Of a DNA stretch of 7,615 nucleotides, positions 1 to 6,179 are shown in pieces. Each line of letters opens with the position of its first letter. The first letter of the stretch is position 1. Below the pieces are notes generated by a model. That model worked only from the letters and a program-made list of their open reading frames with translations. It had not been told where the DNA came from and searched no databases. Source of the DNA: Armatimonadota bacterium (GTDB taxonomy: Bacteria; Armatimonadota; Fimbriimonadia; Fimbriimonadales; Fimbriimonadaceae); NCBI GenBank assembly GCA_003516955.1, contig DPBN01000037.1:1-7615 (forward strand). The letters are read 5' to 3'. Both the position numbers and the translations under genes were made by a program.

Positions 1-1
1 A

Positions 2-91
2 GCGGAGGCTGCGGGCCTGCGCCCGGAACGGGTGGATACGGGGGAGCGGCGCGGGGCCGCGACCGTTCGGGCGATCCTGCGCCGCCCCTGA
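2..91 (+). CDS. 3' end of an unidentified gene (partial, runs off left edge)
   Basis: The frame beginning at base 2 is open to a TGA at 89-91 and would give about 29 C-terminal residues ending in VRAILRRP. Nearly all third positions are G or C, as in the confirmed genes, and the frame stops only 8 bases before the stop codon of the convergent GH16 gene, a natural place for a gene to end. The two other plus-strand frames stay open past this point into the GH16 gene, so they are less attractive. The fragment is too short to assign a family. The call rests on composition and position only. Confidence 0.45.
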   Translation, partial: AEAAGLRPERVDTGERRGAATVRAILRRP

Positions 92-99
92 GCGAGCGC

Positions 100-894
100 T
101 CAGCGCTTGGGCAGCTCGTCCGGATGTGCCTGGAACACCCGGCGTCCCGTGGCTCGGTCCACGAGGTCGTAGACGCGCACGAAGTCCGCCTCGAAGAAGT
201 CGGGCAGGCGGCTTCGGTCCAAACGCCCCGCCCAGCCATCCAGCTGCAGCTCGTCCGAAAGCTTCACGTAGAGCGGCACGCGGCAGACGCTGCCGGCGTC
301 CGTGCGCCAGACCTCCCGGCCGTCGACGTAGAACGCGTAGGCTTTGGGCGACCACTCCAAGGCGAAGTCGTGCCAGCCCTGCTGAAGGCCCGGCACCGAG
401 GCGGCGCGGCCAGCGCTCCGGTGGTGCTCGCCATAGCCGTCCCAATGGATCGCCATGTTGTACGAGTCACCGATCCAAGGCTTCTCCATGATGTCGATCT
501 CCGCGCCGTTCGCGCCCCCTTCACCGAGCCGGCCTTGGGTGTCGTTGTACAGCCAGAACGCCGGCCAATGCCCCGGGCTGCGATGCAGGCGGATCCTGGC
601 CACGTAGAAGCCGTACGTGTGCTCGAAGCGCCCCTTGCTGCGCACGCAGGCGTCGAAGAGGCTGCCGTCCGGGTCTTGGAACGTGAGGATTCTCAGCACC
701 CCGTCGCGCACGACCACCGCCCGCTTCGACCAGAAGGCGTCCCTTCGCTTGTACTCGGGCACCTCCCACTTGGCCTCGTCCAGCCGATCGCCGTCGAACT
801 CGTCTCCCCATGCGATCCGCCATTCGAGGCGCGCGGGGGTTTCCGGCAGCCAAGGTTCGGCCGGAGACGCGACCGCCAGAACCGCCGCGATCAT
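100..894 (-). CDS. Glycoside hydrolase family 16 protein (beta-glucanase/laminarinase-like)
   Basis: Predicted beta-glycanase of 264 residues with the GH16 jelly-roll fold, probably hydrolysing beta-1,3- or mixed-linkage glucan; the exact substrate cannot be read from sequence. The signature AEIDIME lies at residues 131-137 and gives the ExDxxE catalytic set: E132 (nucleophile), D134 and E137 (acid/base). Other GH16 landmarks are WGDEFDG (29-35), the [12 protein letters not shown] segment (107-118), MAIHWDGYG (147-155) and the [13 protein letters not shown] strands (176-192). The ATG at 894-892 overlaps the acnA stop (ATGA), and GAGG seven bases upstream can serve as ribosome binding site. 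Upstream codons in this frame offer no start codon nearby. The N-terminus ([14 protein letters not shown]) is hydrophobic and ends in alanines like a signal peptide, but it lacks a basic n-region, so export is likely rather than proven. A much longer open frame upstream is only the shadow of acnA. Confidence 0.9.
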   Translation of the reverse strand: MIAAVLAVASPAEPWLPETPARLEWRIAWGDEFDGDRLDEAKWEVPEYKRRDAFWSKRAVVVRDGVLRILTFQDPDGSLFDACVRSKGRFEHTYGFYVARIRLHRSPGHWPAFWLYNDTQGRLGEGGANGAEIDIMEKPWIGDSYNMAIHWDGYGEHHRSAGRAASVPGLQQGWHDFALEWSPKAYAFYVDGREVWRTDAGSVCRVPLYVKLSDELQLDGWAGRLDRSRLPDFFEADFVRVYDLVDRATGRRVFQAHPDELPKR

Positions 895-3521
895 CGCCCG
901 GCCTCGAGCAGCTGCCGCAGCACGTACTGGAGAATTCCGCCGTGCCGGTAGTACTCCAGCTCCTTGGGCGTGTCGATCCGGACGAGCGCCTCGAAGGAAC
1001 GGTCGTCGGCCTGCACCCTGACCCGCAGTCCCGGCACGAAGCCGTTCCGGTATCCCTCGGCCAGGCCGTGGACCGAGAACGTCTCCTTGCCCGTGAGGCC
1101 GAGCGAGGCCGCGTTCTGCCCGTCGACGAACTGCAGCGGAAGAATGCCCATGCCGACCAGGTTCGACCGGTGGATCCGCTCGAACGACTCGGCGAGCACC
1201 GCCCGCACGCCCAGAAGGGCCGGCCCCTTGGCCGCCCAGTCGCGGCTGGATCCGGACCCGTACTCCTTGCCAGCGATCACCATCAGCCCGACGCCCTCGG
1301 CTCGGTAGCGCTCGCTGGCCTCGAAGATCGTCGTCACCTCGCCCGTGGGCAGATAGGTGGTGAAGCCGCCCTCGGTGCCGGGAGCGAGCTGGTTGCGCAG
1401 GCGGATGTTGGCGAACGTGCCGCGCACCATCACCTCGTGGTTGCCTCGCCGAGAGCCGTAGGAGTTGAAGAGCCTCGGCGGAACTCCGCGCTCCGTCAGA
1501 TAGCGTCCGGCGGGCGAGTCGGGCTTGATCGATCCGGCGGGCGAGATGTGGTCCGTCGTCACGCTGTCGCCGAGCACGGCGAGAACGCGCAGGCCGGAGA
1601 GCTCGGGCAGCGAGTCCGGCGCCTCGGCGGTCATGCCGTCGAAGTAGGGCGGCCGCTTGATGTAGGTGGACTCCAGATCCCACTGGAACAGATCTCCGCC
1701 CTCCACGCCGACGGCTTGCCACGCCTCGTCGCCGTCGAACACGCTGGAGTAGTTCCGCCGGAACATCTCGCCGCGGACGTACCGACGCACCATCTCGGCG
1801 ATCTCGTCCTGCGTCGGCCACACGTCGCGGAGGAACACCGGCTGGCCCTCGGGGTCGTGGCCGATCGGATCGTGGCGCAGGTCGGTGAGCACCGTTCCCG
1901 CGATGGCGTACGCGACGACCAGTGGCGGCGACATCAGGAAGTTCGCCTTGACCTCCGCGTTGACCCGGCCCTCGAAGTTCCGGTTGCCCGAAAGCACCGA
2001 GGCCACGGTCAGGTTGCGCGCCTGGACCTCCTTCGACACCTCCTCCGGCAGGGGGCCGGAGTTGCCGATGCAGGTGGTGCAACCGTATCCGACCACGTGG
2101 AAGCCGAGCTTCTCGAGGTCCTCCAGCAGGCCGGACTCCCTCAGGTAGTCGGTCACCACGCGGGAGCCGGGCGCCAACGACGTCTTGACCCAAGGTCGCC
2201 GGGCGAGGCCCTTGGCCGCCGCCTTGCGGGCCAGAAGCCCGGCGGCGATCAGGACGGACGGGTTGGAGGTGTTCGTGCAGCTGGTGATCGCCGCGATCAC
2301 CACCGACCCGTGGTCCAGGCCTGGGCCTGCCGGCTTGCTCTCCGGGAAGGCCTGCTCGAACGCCGCGCCGATGCCGCCCAGCCCCACCCTGTCCTGCGGT
2401 CGCTTGGGTCCCGCGGCGGAGGGCTCCACCGCTGCAAGGTCGAGCTCCAGCACGTCGGAGAACTCGGGCTCCGGCGCTTCCGGGGTCCAGAAGAGGCCCT
2501 GTTCCCGGCAGTAGCGTTCCACCAGCTCGACGTGCTCCTCGGACCGGCCTGTGGTGCGGAGGTAGTTCAGGGTCTCGGCGTCCACCGGGAAGAAGCCGCA
2601 GGTCGCGCCGTACTCCGGGGCCATGTTGGCGATCGTAGCGCGGTCGGCCAGGCTCAGGCCGGCGAGGCCCTCGCCGAAGAACTCCACGAACTTCCCGACC
2701 ACGCCCTTCTTGCGCAGCATCTCGGTGACGGTGAGCACCAGGTCGGTCGCCGTCGCGCCCGGCGCCAGGCGCCCCTTCAGGCGGAAGCCGACCACTTGCG
2801 GCAGCAGCATGCTCACCGGCTGCCCGAGCATCGCCGCCTCGGCCTCGATCCCGCCGACGCCCCAGCCCAGCACGCCCAGGCCGTTGATCATCGTGGTGTG
2901 GGAGTCGGTGCCCACCAGAGTGTCCGGGTAGGCCTCGCCGGTCTCCTCGTTCAGGAACACCACGCGGGCCAGGTACTCCAGGTTGACCTGGTGCACGATG
3001 CCGGTGTTCGGTGGCACGGCTCGGAAGTTGCGGAGCGCCTTCTGGCCCCACTTGAGGAACTGGTACCGCTCGCGGTTGCGCTCGTATTCCAGGTCGCGGT
3101 TGATGCGGATGGCGTCGGGGGAGCCGAAGGCGTCCACCTGGACGGAGTGGTCGATGACCAGCTCCACAGGCTGCAGGGGGTTGATCCTGGCGGGGTCCCC
3201 GCCGTGCGCGCCCATGGCCTCCCGCATCGCGGCGAGGTCCACCACGCACGGCACGCCGGTGAAGTCCTGGAGCAGCACCCGCGCCGGGGTGAAGGCGATC
3301 TCCCGATTCGGCTCCGCCTTAGGGTCCCAGTTCGCGACGGCCATCACGTCCTCGGCGGAGACGCCCTCGCCCTCGTGCCTCAGGAGGCACTCCAGCAGGA
3401 TGCGCAGCGAGTAGGGCAGGCGGGAGAGGTTCGCGCCGTGCCTCTCGAGCGCGTCCAAGCGACGGATCATGGCGGTTCCCCCCGCCCAGGTCAGCGTGCC
3501 TTTCGAACCGAAACTGTCCAT
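891..3521 (-). CDS. acnA: Aconitate hydratase A (AcnA/IRP1 type)
   Basis: Cytoplasmic [4Fe-4S] enzyme of the TCA cycle that isomerises citrate and isocitrate through cis-aconitate. With the start chosen here it has 876 residues, close to the roughly 890 of E. coli AcnA, and it is collinear with that protein throughout. The iron-sulfur ligands are C415 ([10 protein letters not shown]) and C481/C484 ([10 protein letters not shown]). The active-site D-S-H is at 206-208 ([12 protein letters not shown]), and the swivelling C-terminal domain carries [13 protein letters not shown] with the catalytic serine and arginine near 758-760. Two ATGs are possible, at 3530 and 3521. The GGAAGG at 3531-3536 touches the first directly, but sits nine bases before the second, so the second is preferred; the longer form would be 879 residues. 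The gene is divergent from the DnaA-domain gene, has its own promoter, and its stop overlaps the GH16 start. Confidence 0.97.
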   Translation of the reverse strand: MDSFGSKGTLTWAGGTAMIRRLDALERHGANLSRLPYSLRILLECLLRHEGEGVSAEDVMAVANWDPKAEPNREIAFTPARVLLQDFTGVPCVVDLAAMREAMGAHGGDPARINPLQPVELVIDHSVQVDAFGSPDAIRINRDLEYERNRERYQFLKWGQKALRNFRAVPPNTGIVHQVNLEYLARVVFLNEETGEAYPDTLVGTDSHTTMINGLGVLGWGVGGIEAEAAMLGQPVSMLLPQVVGFRLKGRLAPGATATDLVLTVTEMLRKKGVVGKFVEFFGEGLAGLSLADRATIANMAPEYGATCGFFPVDAETLNYLRTTGRSEEHVELVERYCREQGLFWTPEAPEPEFSDVLELDLAAVEPSAAGPKRPQDRVGLGGIGAAFEQAFPESKPAGPGLDHGSVVIAAITSCTNTSNPSVLIAAGLLARKAAAKGLARRPWVKTSLAPGSRVVTDYLRESGLLEDLEKLGFHVVGYGCTTCIGNSGPLPEEVSKEVQARNLTVASVLSGNRNFEGRVNAEVKANFLMSPPLVVAYAIAGTVLTDLRHDPIGHDPEGQPVFLRDVWPTQDEIAEMVRRYVRGEMFRRNYSSVFDGDEAWQAVGVEGGDLFQWDLESTYIKRPPYFDGMTAEAPDSLPELSGLRVLAVLGDSVTTDHISPAGSIKPDSPAGRYLTERGVPPRLFNSYGSRRGNHEVMVRGTFANIRLRNQLAPGTEGGFTTYLPTGEVTTIFEASERYRAEGVGLMVIAGKEYGSGSSRDWAAKGPALLGVRAVLAESFERIHRSNLVGMGILPLQFVDGQNAASLGLTGKETFSVHGLAEGYRNGFVPGLRVRVQADDRSFEALVRIDTPKELEYYRHGGILQYVLRQLLEAGR

Positions 3522-3530
3522 GGTCGACAT

Positions 3531-3536
3531 CCTTCC
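3531..3536 (-). promoter_or_regulatory. Ribosome binding site that decides the acnA start
   Basis: On the minus strand this reads GGAAGG. It abuts the ATG at 3530 with no spacer but leaves nine bases to the ATG at 3521. This favours initiation at the second, in-frame methionine. Confidence 0.6.
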
Positions 3537-3544
3537 AGAGGGTG

Positions 3545-3573
3545 AGGTTACCGTTCGGGGTTCTCGGCGTCAA
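3545..3573 (-). promoter_or_regulatory. Sigma70-type promoter of acnA
   Basis: On the minus strand, TTGACG (3573-3568, five of six bases of TTGACA) is followed by a 17-base spacer and TAACCT (3550-3545, which keeps the TA...T frame of TATAAT). The predicted transcription start, near 3538, lies just before the GGAAGG ribosome binding site. The leader to the ATG at 3521 would be about 17 bases. The position in the 5' gap of the divergent gene pair supports the call. It is a visual match only. Confidence 0.6.
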
Positions 3574-3610
3574 GGACTCCGGCCGACTGCAGGGAAGCGC
3601 TCCGAGCGAC

Positions 3611-3616
3611 CATAAT
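3611..3616 (+). promoter_or_regulatory. Possible -10 element of the DnaA-domain-I gene
   Basis: CATAAT ends ten bases before the GTG start at 3627. No convincing -35 hexamer is seen at 16-18 bases upstream, and no purine-rich ribosome binding site lies between this element and the GTG. If it is real, the mRNA would start only a few bases before the start codon and be almost leaderless. Confidence 0.35.
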
Positions 3617-3626
3617 CCTCACTGTC

Positions 3627-4235
3627 GTGGCAGAAGCAGCGGAGATCTGGGCCAAGGTGCTGCCGGAGGTGCGGCAGAGCGTGACCGGCGTCGGCGTGTG
3701 GGCCGCCCTGAACACGTGCCGGCCGGTCACCGTGGAGGACGGCACGCTGGTGCTCGGCCTGCCTCACGAGGAGACGGAGCTCGCAGGCCACCTGCGCATG
3801 CCTCACCTTTCGCGCCTGATCGAGTCCAAGTTCGGTGCCGCGTGGGGATCGCCGATCAAGCTGCGCGTGATCGACGGCGTGACGCTGCAGGATTGGGACA
3901 ACGTCAAGCGCCGCGACGCGGAGGCCAGAAGGCTGCAGGAGCGCGCGCTGGAGAAGAGCCGGGCCGAGGCCGCCTCACGCGCCACTTGGGAGAACGTCTA
4001 CGAGCAGCTGGGACGCAAGTACGCCCAGATGGCCAACCGCTCGCTGCCGCAGAACCGCGCGCGCCTGCTGGTGGAGGGCGTCCAGCTGATCGCCGAGGCG
4101 CGGCGCAGCATCGGGGCCGGGGACGAGCTGAACGAGCGGAACTTCGCCCGTTGCATGGAGCGCCTGGCGCAGCACACCGACACCCCCAGCGCCCTGATCG
4201 CGGTCGAGGTCCTCAAGGCCGTCGGCGAGCTCTGA
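3627..4235 (+). CDS. Stand-alone DnaA domain-I-like protein
   Basis: A 202-residue soluble protein. Residues about 7-83 resemble the N-terminal domain I of the replication initiator DnaA: an IW helix start (7-8), a second tryptophan at 25, then the hallmark stretch VEDGTLVLGLP (36-46) and a closing strand IKLRVID (77-83). The segment between the tryptophans is two residues shorter than in E. coli or B. subtilis DnaA, and the aromatic residue after the PN/PH turn (F46 of E. coli DnaA, a DnaB contact) is not kept. Residues about 90-118 form a charged helical linker, and 119-202 a mostly helical tail (WENVYEQLGRKYAQM, SLPQNRARLLVEG, PSALIAVEVLKAV). No Walker A or B motif and no DnaA domain IV helix-turn-helix are present, so it is not an initiator ATPase. 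The GTG start fits because domain I begins at once. Its TGA shares a base with the ATG of the downstream hydrolase, implying co-translation. A role binding helicase, DnaA or a DnaA regulator is inference. Confidence 0.8.
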   Translation: MAEAAEIWAKVLPEVRQSVTGVGVWAALNTCRPVTVEDGTLVLGLPHEETELAGHLRMPHLSRLIESKFGAAWGSPIKLRVIDGVTLQDWDNVKRRDAEARRLQERALEKSRAEAASRATWENVYEQLGRKYAQMANRSLPQNRARLLVEGVQLIAEARRSIGAGDELNERNFARCMERLAQHTDTPSALIAVEVLKAVGEL

Positions 4236-4993
4236 TGGAGGCGGTCGTCCTCGGTTCCGGCACCAGCACCGGGGTGCCCTGCCTGGGCGTGCGCTACTCG
4301 CCGGAGTTCCTCGCCGACCCGCGGAACCACCGCACCCGGCCCTCGCTCGCGGTGCTGGGGCGGGAGGCCACGCTGCTGGTCGATTGCACGCCGGAGATGC
4401 GCCTGCAGCTGCTGCGGGAGGGGATCGATCGCGTCGACGCTGTGATCCTGACGCACGCGCACGCCGACCACATGATGGGGATGGACGATCTCCGGCCGCT
4501 CTGCAAGGTGCTGGGCGGGCCGATGCCGGTCTACACGCACGAGCGGTACCTGGACGACGTGCGCAGGGTGTTCCCCTACGCGTTCCAGGACTTCCCCCAA
4601 GGCATCGAGGTCCCGAGGTTCGAGCTCGCGGCGATGCCTGCCGTGCTGAGGGTGGGCGACATCGAGGCCGAGAGGCTCGACGTGTGGCACGGGCGCTGGG
4701 AGGTGCTCGCGCTCCGGATCGGGGACTTCGCCTACGTGACCGACGTGAGCGACATTCCGCCGCCCGCCTGGGGCAGGCTCCTGGGCCTAAAGACCCTGAT
4801 TCTGGACGCGGTGCGCCACCGCCCGCACCCGAACCACTTCCATCTCGAGCGGGCGCTGGAGGTGGTCGCGGCCCTCTCGCCGGAGACGACCTATCTGACG
4901 CACCTGTGCGACGAGTTCGACCACGGGCCGGCCGAGGCGCGGCTGCCGGAGGGCGTGCGGCTGGCCTACGACGGCCTTCGGATTCCTCTTTAG
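4235..4993 (+). CDS. PhnP-like MBL-fold metallohydrolase
   Basis: A 252-residue metallo-beta-lactamase-fold enzyme of the PhnP-like phosphodiesterase group, probably cytoplasmic. The family opening GSGTSTGVP is at 7-15, and the metal motif HxHxDH is at 74-79 (THAHADHMMGMDDLRP). Further likely ligands are H152, D170 (AYVTDVSD) and H223 (YLTHLCDE). The family ending LAYDGLRI (243-250) and the DAVRHRPHPNHF segment (191-202) are also clear. PhnP itself hydrolyses a cyclic ribose phosphate in phosphonate catabolism, but no phn genes are here, so the substrate is unknown. The Cys-x-Cys-x2-Cys usually found after the GVP motif is absent: the aligned stretch is GVRYSPE. The ATG overlaps the preceding stop as TGATG, so the two proteins should be made together. 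It ends in TAG with no clear hairpin terminator after it. Confidence 0.9.
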   Translation: MEAVVLGSGTSTGVPCLGVRYSPEFLADPRNHRTRPSLAVLGREATLLVDCTPEMRLQLLREGIDRVDAVILTHAHADHMMGMDDLRPLCKVLGGPMPVYTHERYLDDVRRVFPYAFQDFPQGIEVPRFELAAMPAVLRVGDIEAERLDVWHGRWEVLALRIGDFAYVTDVSDIPPPAWGRLLGLKTLILDAVRHRPHPNHFHLERALEVVAALSPETTYLTHLCDEFDHGPAEARLPEGVRLAYDGLRIPL

Positions 4994-5035
4994 CTTTGGA
5001 GCCTGCGTTTTTCCCACTTTCTGTGAGGTTTGGCC

Positions 5036-5063
5036 TAAAGGTCCCCGGTGAAAGCACCGATGG
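5036..5063 (+). promoter_or_regulatory. Candidate FliA/WhiG (sigma28)-type promoter
   Basis: TAAA (5036-5039) is followed after 16 bases by ACCGATGG (5056-5063). The known sigma28/WhiG consensus is TAAA-N15/16-GCCGATAA, so the -35 core and the central CCGAT match and the spacing is allowed. It lies upstream of a small membrane-protein gene and the sigma factor gene of just this family, which makes autoregulation plausible. The -10 part also forms a 5-bp hairpin (5046-5059, CGGTG/CACCG with an AAAG loop), so an RNA reading is possible too. Confidence 0.45.
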
Positions 5064-5070
5064 AAAGATT

Positions 5071-5097
5071 GCCAGCCCGCCGAGAGGGCGGGCAGGC
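5071..5097 (+). other. Strong GC stem-loop in the 5' leader of the sigma operon
   Basis: GCCAGCCCGCC (5071-5081) pairs with GGCGGGCAGGC (5087-5097) across a 5-base GAGAG loop, with a single A-A mismatch. No T-run follows, so it is not a standard intrinsic terminator. If the candidate sigma28-type promoter is used, transcripts would begin close to the base of this stem. The right arm runs into AGGCGGG, the only G-rich stretch that could serve as ribosome binding site for the ATG at 5112, so the stem could limit translation or protect the mRNA end. No known riboswitch family was recognised. Confidence 0.6.
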
Positions 5098-5111
5098 GGG
5101 TCTATGCGAAC

Positions 5112-5357
5112 ATGCCGAGAATCGTCGGAGGTTTGGCTGCGTTGGTCGCCCTGATGGCGGGCGTGCTGGCGAACGTCGATCCTCTGGACTGCCTCTGGAG
5201 GGCGGCTTTGGCGTTCGTGGTAGGCTTGCTGGGCACCCAAGCATGGTATGTCTTCTTTGCGGCCCGCGCGCAGAGCCTCCTTCCGGCGACGGAGGATGCG
5301 GCCGAGGCGGGGTTGGGGGCGCAGCCAGCGGAACGAGCGATGGGTAGTCGGGAGTAG
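5112..5357 (+). CDS. Small two-helix membrane protein, unknown function
   Basis: An 81-residue protein I do not recognise. Residues about 4-21 (IVGGLAALVALMAGVLAN) and 29-50 (WRAALAFVVGLLGTQ and following aromatics) are two hydrophobic segments joined by a short acidic loop DPLDC. A polar, alanine/glutamate-rich tail (about 53-81) follows. A helical hairpin in the inner membrane with a soluble tail is predicted. A run of codons with few G/C-poor third positions, a membrane profile that would not arise easily from a shadow frame, and an 8-base gap to the sigma factor gene support it being real. The ribosome binding site is poor (AGGCGGG, 11 bases upstream, partly inside a stem-loop). Its position suggests a link to the sigma factor, such as membrane anchoring or control, but this is inference. 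Confidence 0.65.
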   Translation: MPRIVGGLAALVALMAGVLANVDPLDCLWRAALAFVVGLLGTQAWYVFFAARAQSLLPATEDAAEAGLGAQPAERAMGSRE

Positions 5358-5363
5358 TCGGAG
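5345..5363 (+). repeat. Direct repeat supplying two ribosome binding sites for the sigma gene
   Basis: TAGTCGGGAG (5345-5354) is followed directly by TAGTCGGAG (5355-5363). The second copy contains the stop codon TAG of the upstream membrane-protein gene. Each copy ends in a Shine-Dalgarno-like core, at 11 and 2 bases from the ATG at 5366. Neither spacing is ideal, and translation may depend on ribosomes finishing the upstream gene. Confidence 0.5.
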
Positions 5364-5365
5364 CC

Positions 5366-6142
5366 ATGCTGTCACCGGACCAGTTGCAGCGAGCGTGGGT
5401 GGATTTCAAGGTCTACGGTTCGCCGGAGGCCCGCAAGGACCTGATCGATCACTATTCGTACCTGGTGAAGATCACGTCCGGGAGGCTGGGCACCATGCTG
5501 CCCAACGGAGTCGACCGCGAGGACCTGGTCAGCGCCGGCGTGATCGGCCTCATCAAGAGCGTGGACCAGTTCGACCCCACGCGGGACGTGAAGTTCGAGA
5601 CCTACGCGATCGCGCTCATCCGCGGGGCGATCCTCGAGATGCTCCGTGAGGAGGACTGGGTGCCGCGCTCCGTGCGGGAGAAGCTCAAGGCGCTGGATCG
5701 GGCCATGGTCCGCCTGGAGAGCCAGCTCGGCCGATCGCCGACCGAGCAGGAGCTGGCCGAGGCGCTGGGAACGGACGCCCGAGACGTCAGCGACCTGCTG
5801 GTGCGGATGACCAGGACCAACATCTATTCGCTGGACGACATCCTGCCCAGCGGCGACTCCGACGATCCGATCCACTTCGTGGAGCTGATCGTGGACGAAT
5901 CCGCCGACACCGGGGAGGAGGTCGAGGGCAAGGAGTTCCGGCGGCTGCTGGCCGAGGCGGTCGACAAGCTGCCGGACCGAGAGAGGCTCGTGGTGGCCCT
6001 GTATCACTTCGAGGGCCTCACGTTCAAGGAAATCGGCAAGGTGCTGCAGGTGAGCGAGTCCCGCGTGTACCAGCTGCACTCCCAGGCGCTGAACCGTCTG
6101 CGGCACCACCTGTGCGAGGCCGGCGCGATCCCCATGGGCTGA
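5366..6142 (+). CDS. fliA: RNA polymerase sigma factor, FliA/WhiG family (sigma28)
   Basis: A 258-residue group 3 sigma factor that directs RNA polymerase to flagellar or developmental promoters of the TAAA/GCCGATAA type. Sigma region 2 spans about 25-104, with DLVSAGVIGLIKSVDQFDP (53-71), the KFETYA/RGAILEML segment (77-93) and the family hallmark DWVPRSVR (97-104). Region 3 is about 105-155, containing RSPTEQELAEALG (123-135). An acidic linker (157-190) leads to region 4 at about 200-250, with helix-turn-helix LTFKEIGKVLQVSESRVYQLHSQALNRLR (given in two parts: 218-230 and 231-246). Region 1.1 is absent, as usual for this group, and the length is typical. The only ATG upstream of the conserved part is at 5366. 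The gene follows the small membrane protein by 8 bases and precedes another small gene. No FlgM-type anti-sigma factor is visible. FliA versus WhiG cannot be separated here; no flagellar structural gene is in the window. Confidence 0.93.
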   Translation: MLSPDQLQRAWVDFKVYGSPEARKDLIDHYSYLVKITSGRLGTMLPNGVDREDLVSAGVIGLIKSVDQFDPTRDVKFETYAIALIRGAILEMLREEDWVPRSVREKLKALDRAMVRLESQLGRSPTEQELAEALGTDARDVSDLLVRMTRTNIYSLDDILPSGDSDDPIHFVELIVDESADTGEEVEGKEFRRLLAEAVDKLPDRERLVVALYHFEGLTFKEIGKVLQVSESRVYQLHSQALNRLRHHLCEAGAIPMG

Positions 6143-6152
6143 GCGCCCGGCC

Positions 6153-6169
6153 GGGGGCCCGCAGCCCCC
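6153..6169 (+). other. GC hairpin between sigma gene and next small gene
   Basis: GGGGGC (6153-6158) and GCCCCC (6164-6169) form a 6-bp stem with a 5-base loop, just after the sigma stop. No T-run follows, so termination is doubtful. It ends two bases before the GGGGA that would be the ribosome binding site of the GTG at 6180, so it may modulate translation or mRNA decay. Confidence 0.45.
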
Positions 6170-6179
6170 TGGGGACGAA

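Noticed and set aside
100..3249. A single minus-strand open frame of about 1049 codons that ends in the GH16 domain, as if a giant fusion protein.
   Set aside because: Only the last 264 residues have recognisable domain content. The rest is an Arg/Gly/Pro/Ala-rich translation running out of frame through acnA, typical of GC-rich shadow frames, and the ATGA overlap gives a natural start.
810..3545. A plus-strand open frame of about 911 codons opposite acnA.
   Set aside because: Its translation is low-complexity and rich in His, Arg, Val and Gly, with no domain, while the opposite strand encodes a textbook aconitase. It is an antisense shadow.
3627..4235. Calling the gene dnaA or hda.
   Set aside because: No Walker A/B, sensor or helix-turn-helix region is present. 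Hda has the AAA+ domain and lacks domain I, the reverse of what is seen.
4994..5035. An intrinsic terminator after the hydrolase gene, suggested by the T-run at 5009-5013.
   Set aside because: No stable hairpin stands directly before the T-run on either strand, so it was not listed.
5036..5100. A riboswitch (glycine or cyclic-di-GMP type), prompted by the GAAAG loop and the CACCGATGG string.
   Set aside because: The conserved cores of those classes (for example the GACGCAAAGC of cyclic-di-GMP-I or the CTCTCAGG part of glycine) are not present, and the downstream genes are not typical for glycine. The promoter reading explains the TAAA and CCGAT parts better.
3975..5375. A minus-strand open frame of about 466 codons across the DnaA-domain gene, the hydrolase gene and the following gap.
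   Set aside because: The product is dominated by Arg/Pro/Ala/Ser runs and is antisense to two well-supported genes.
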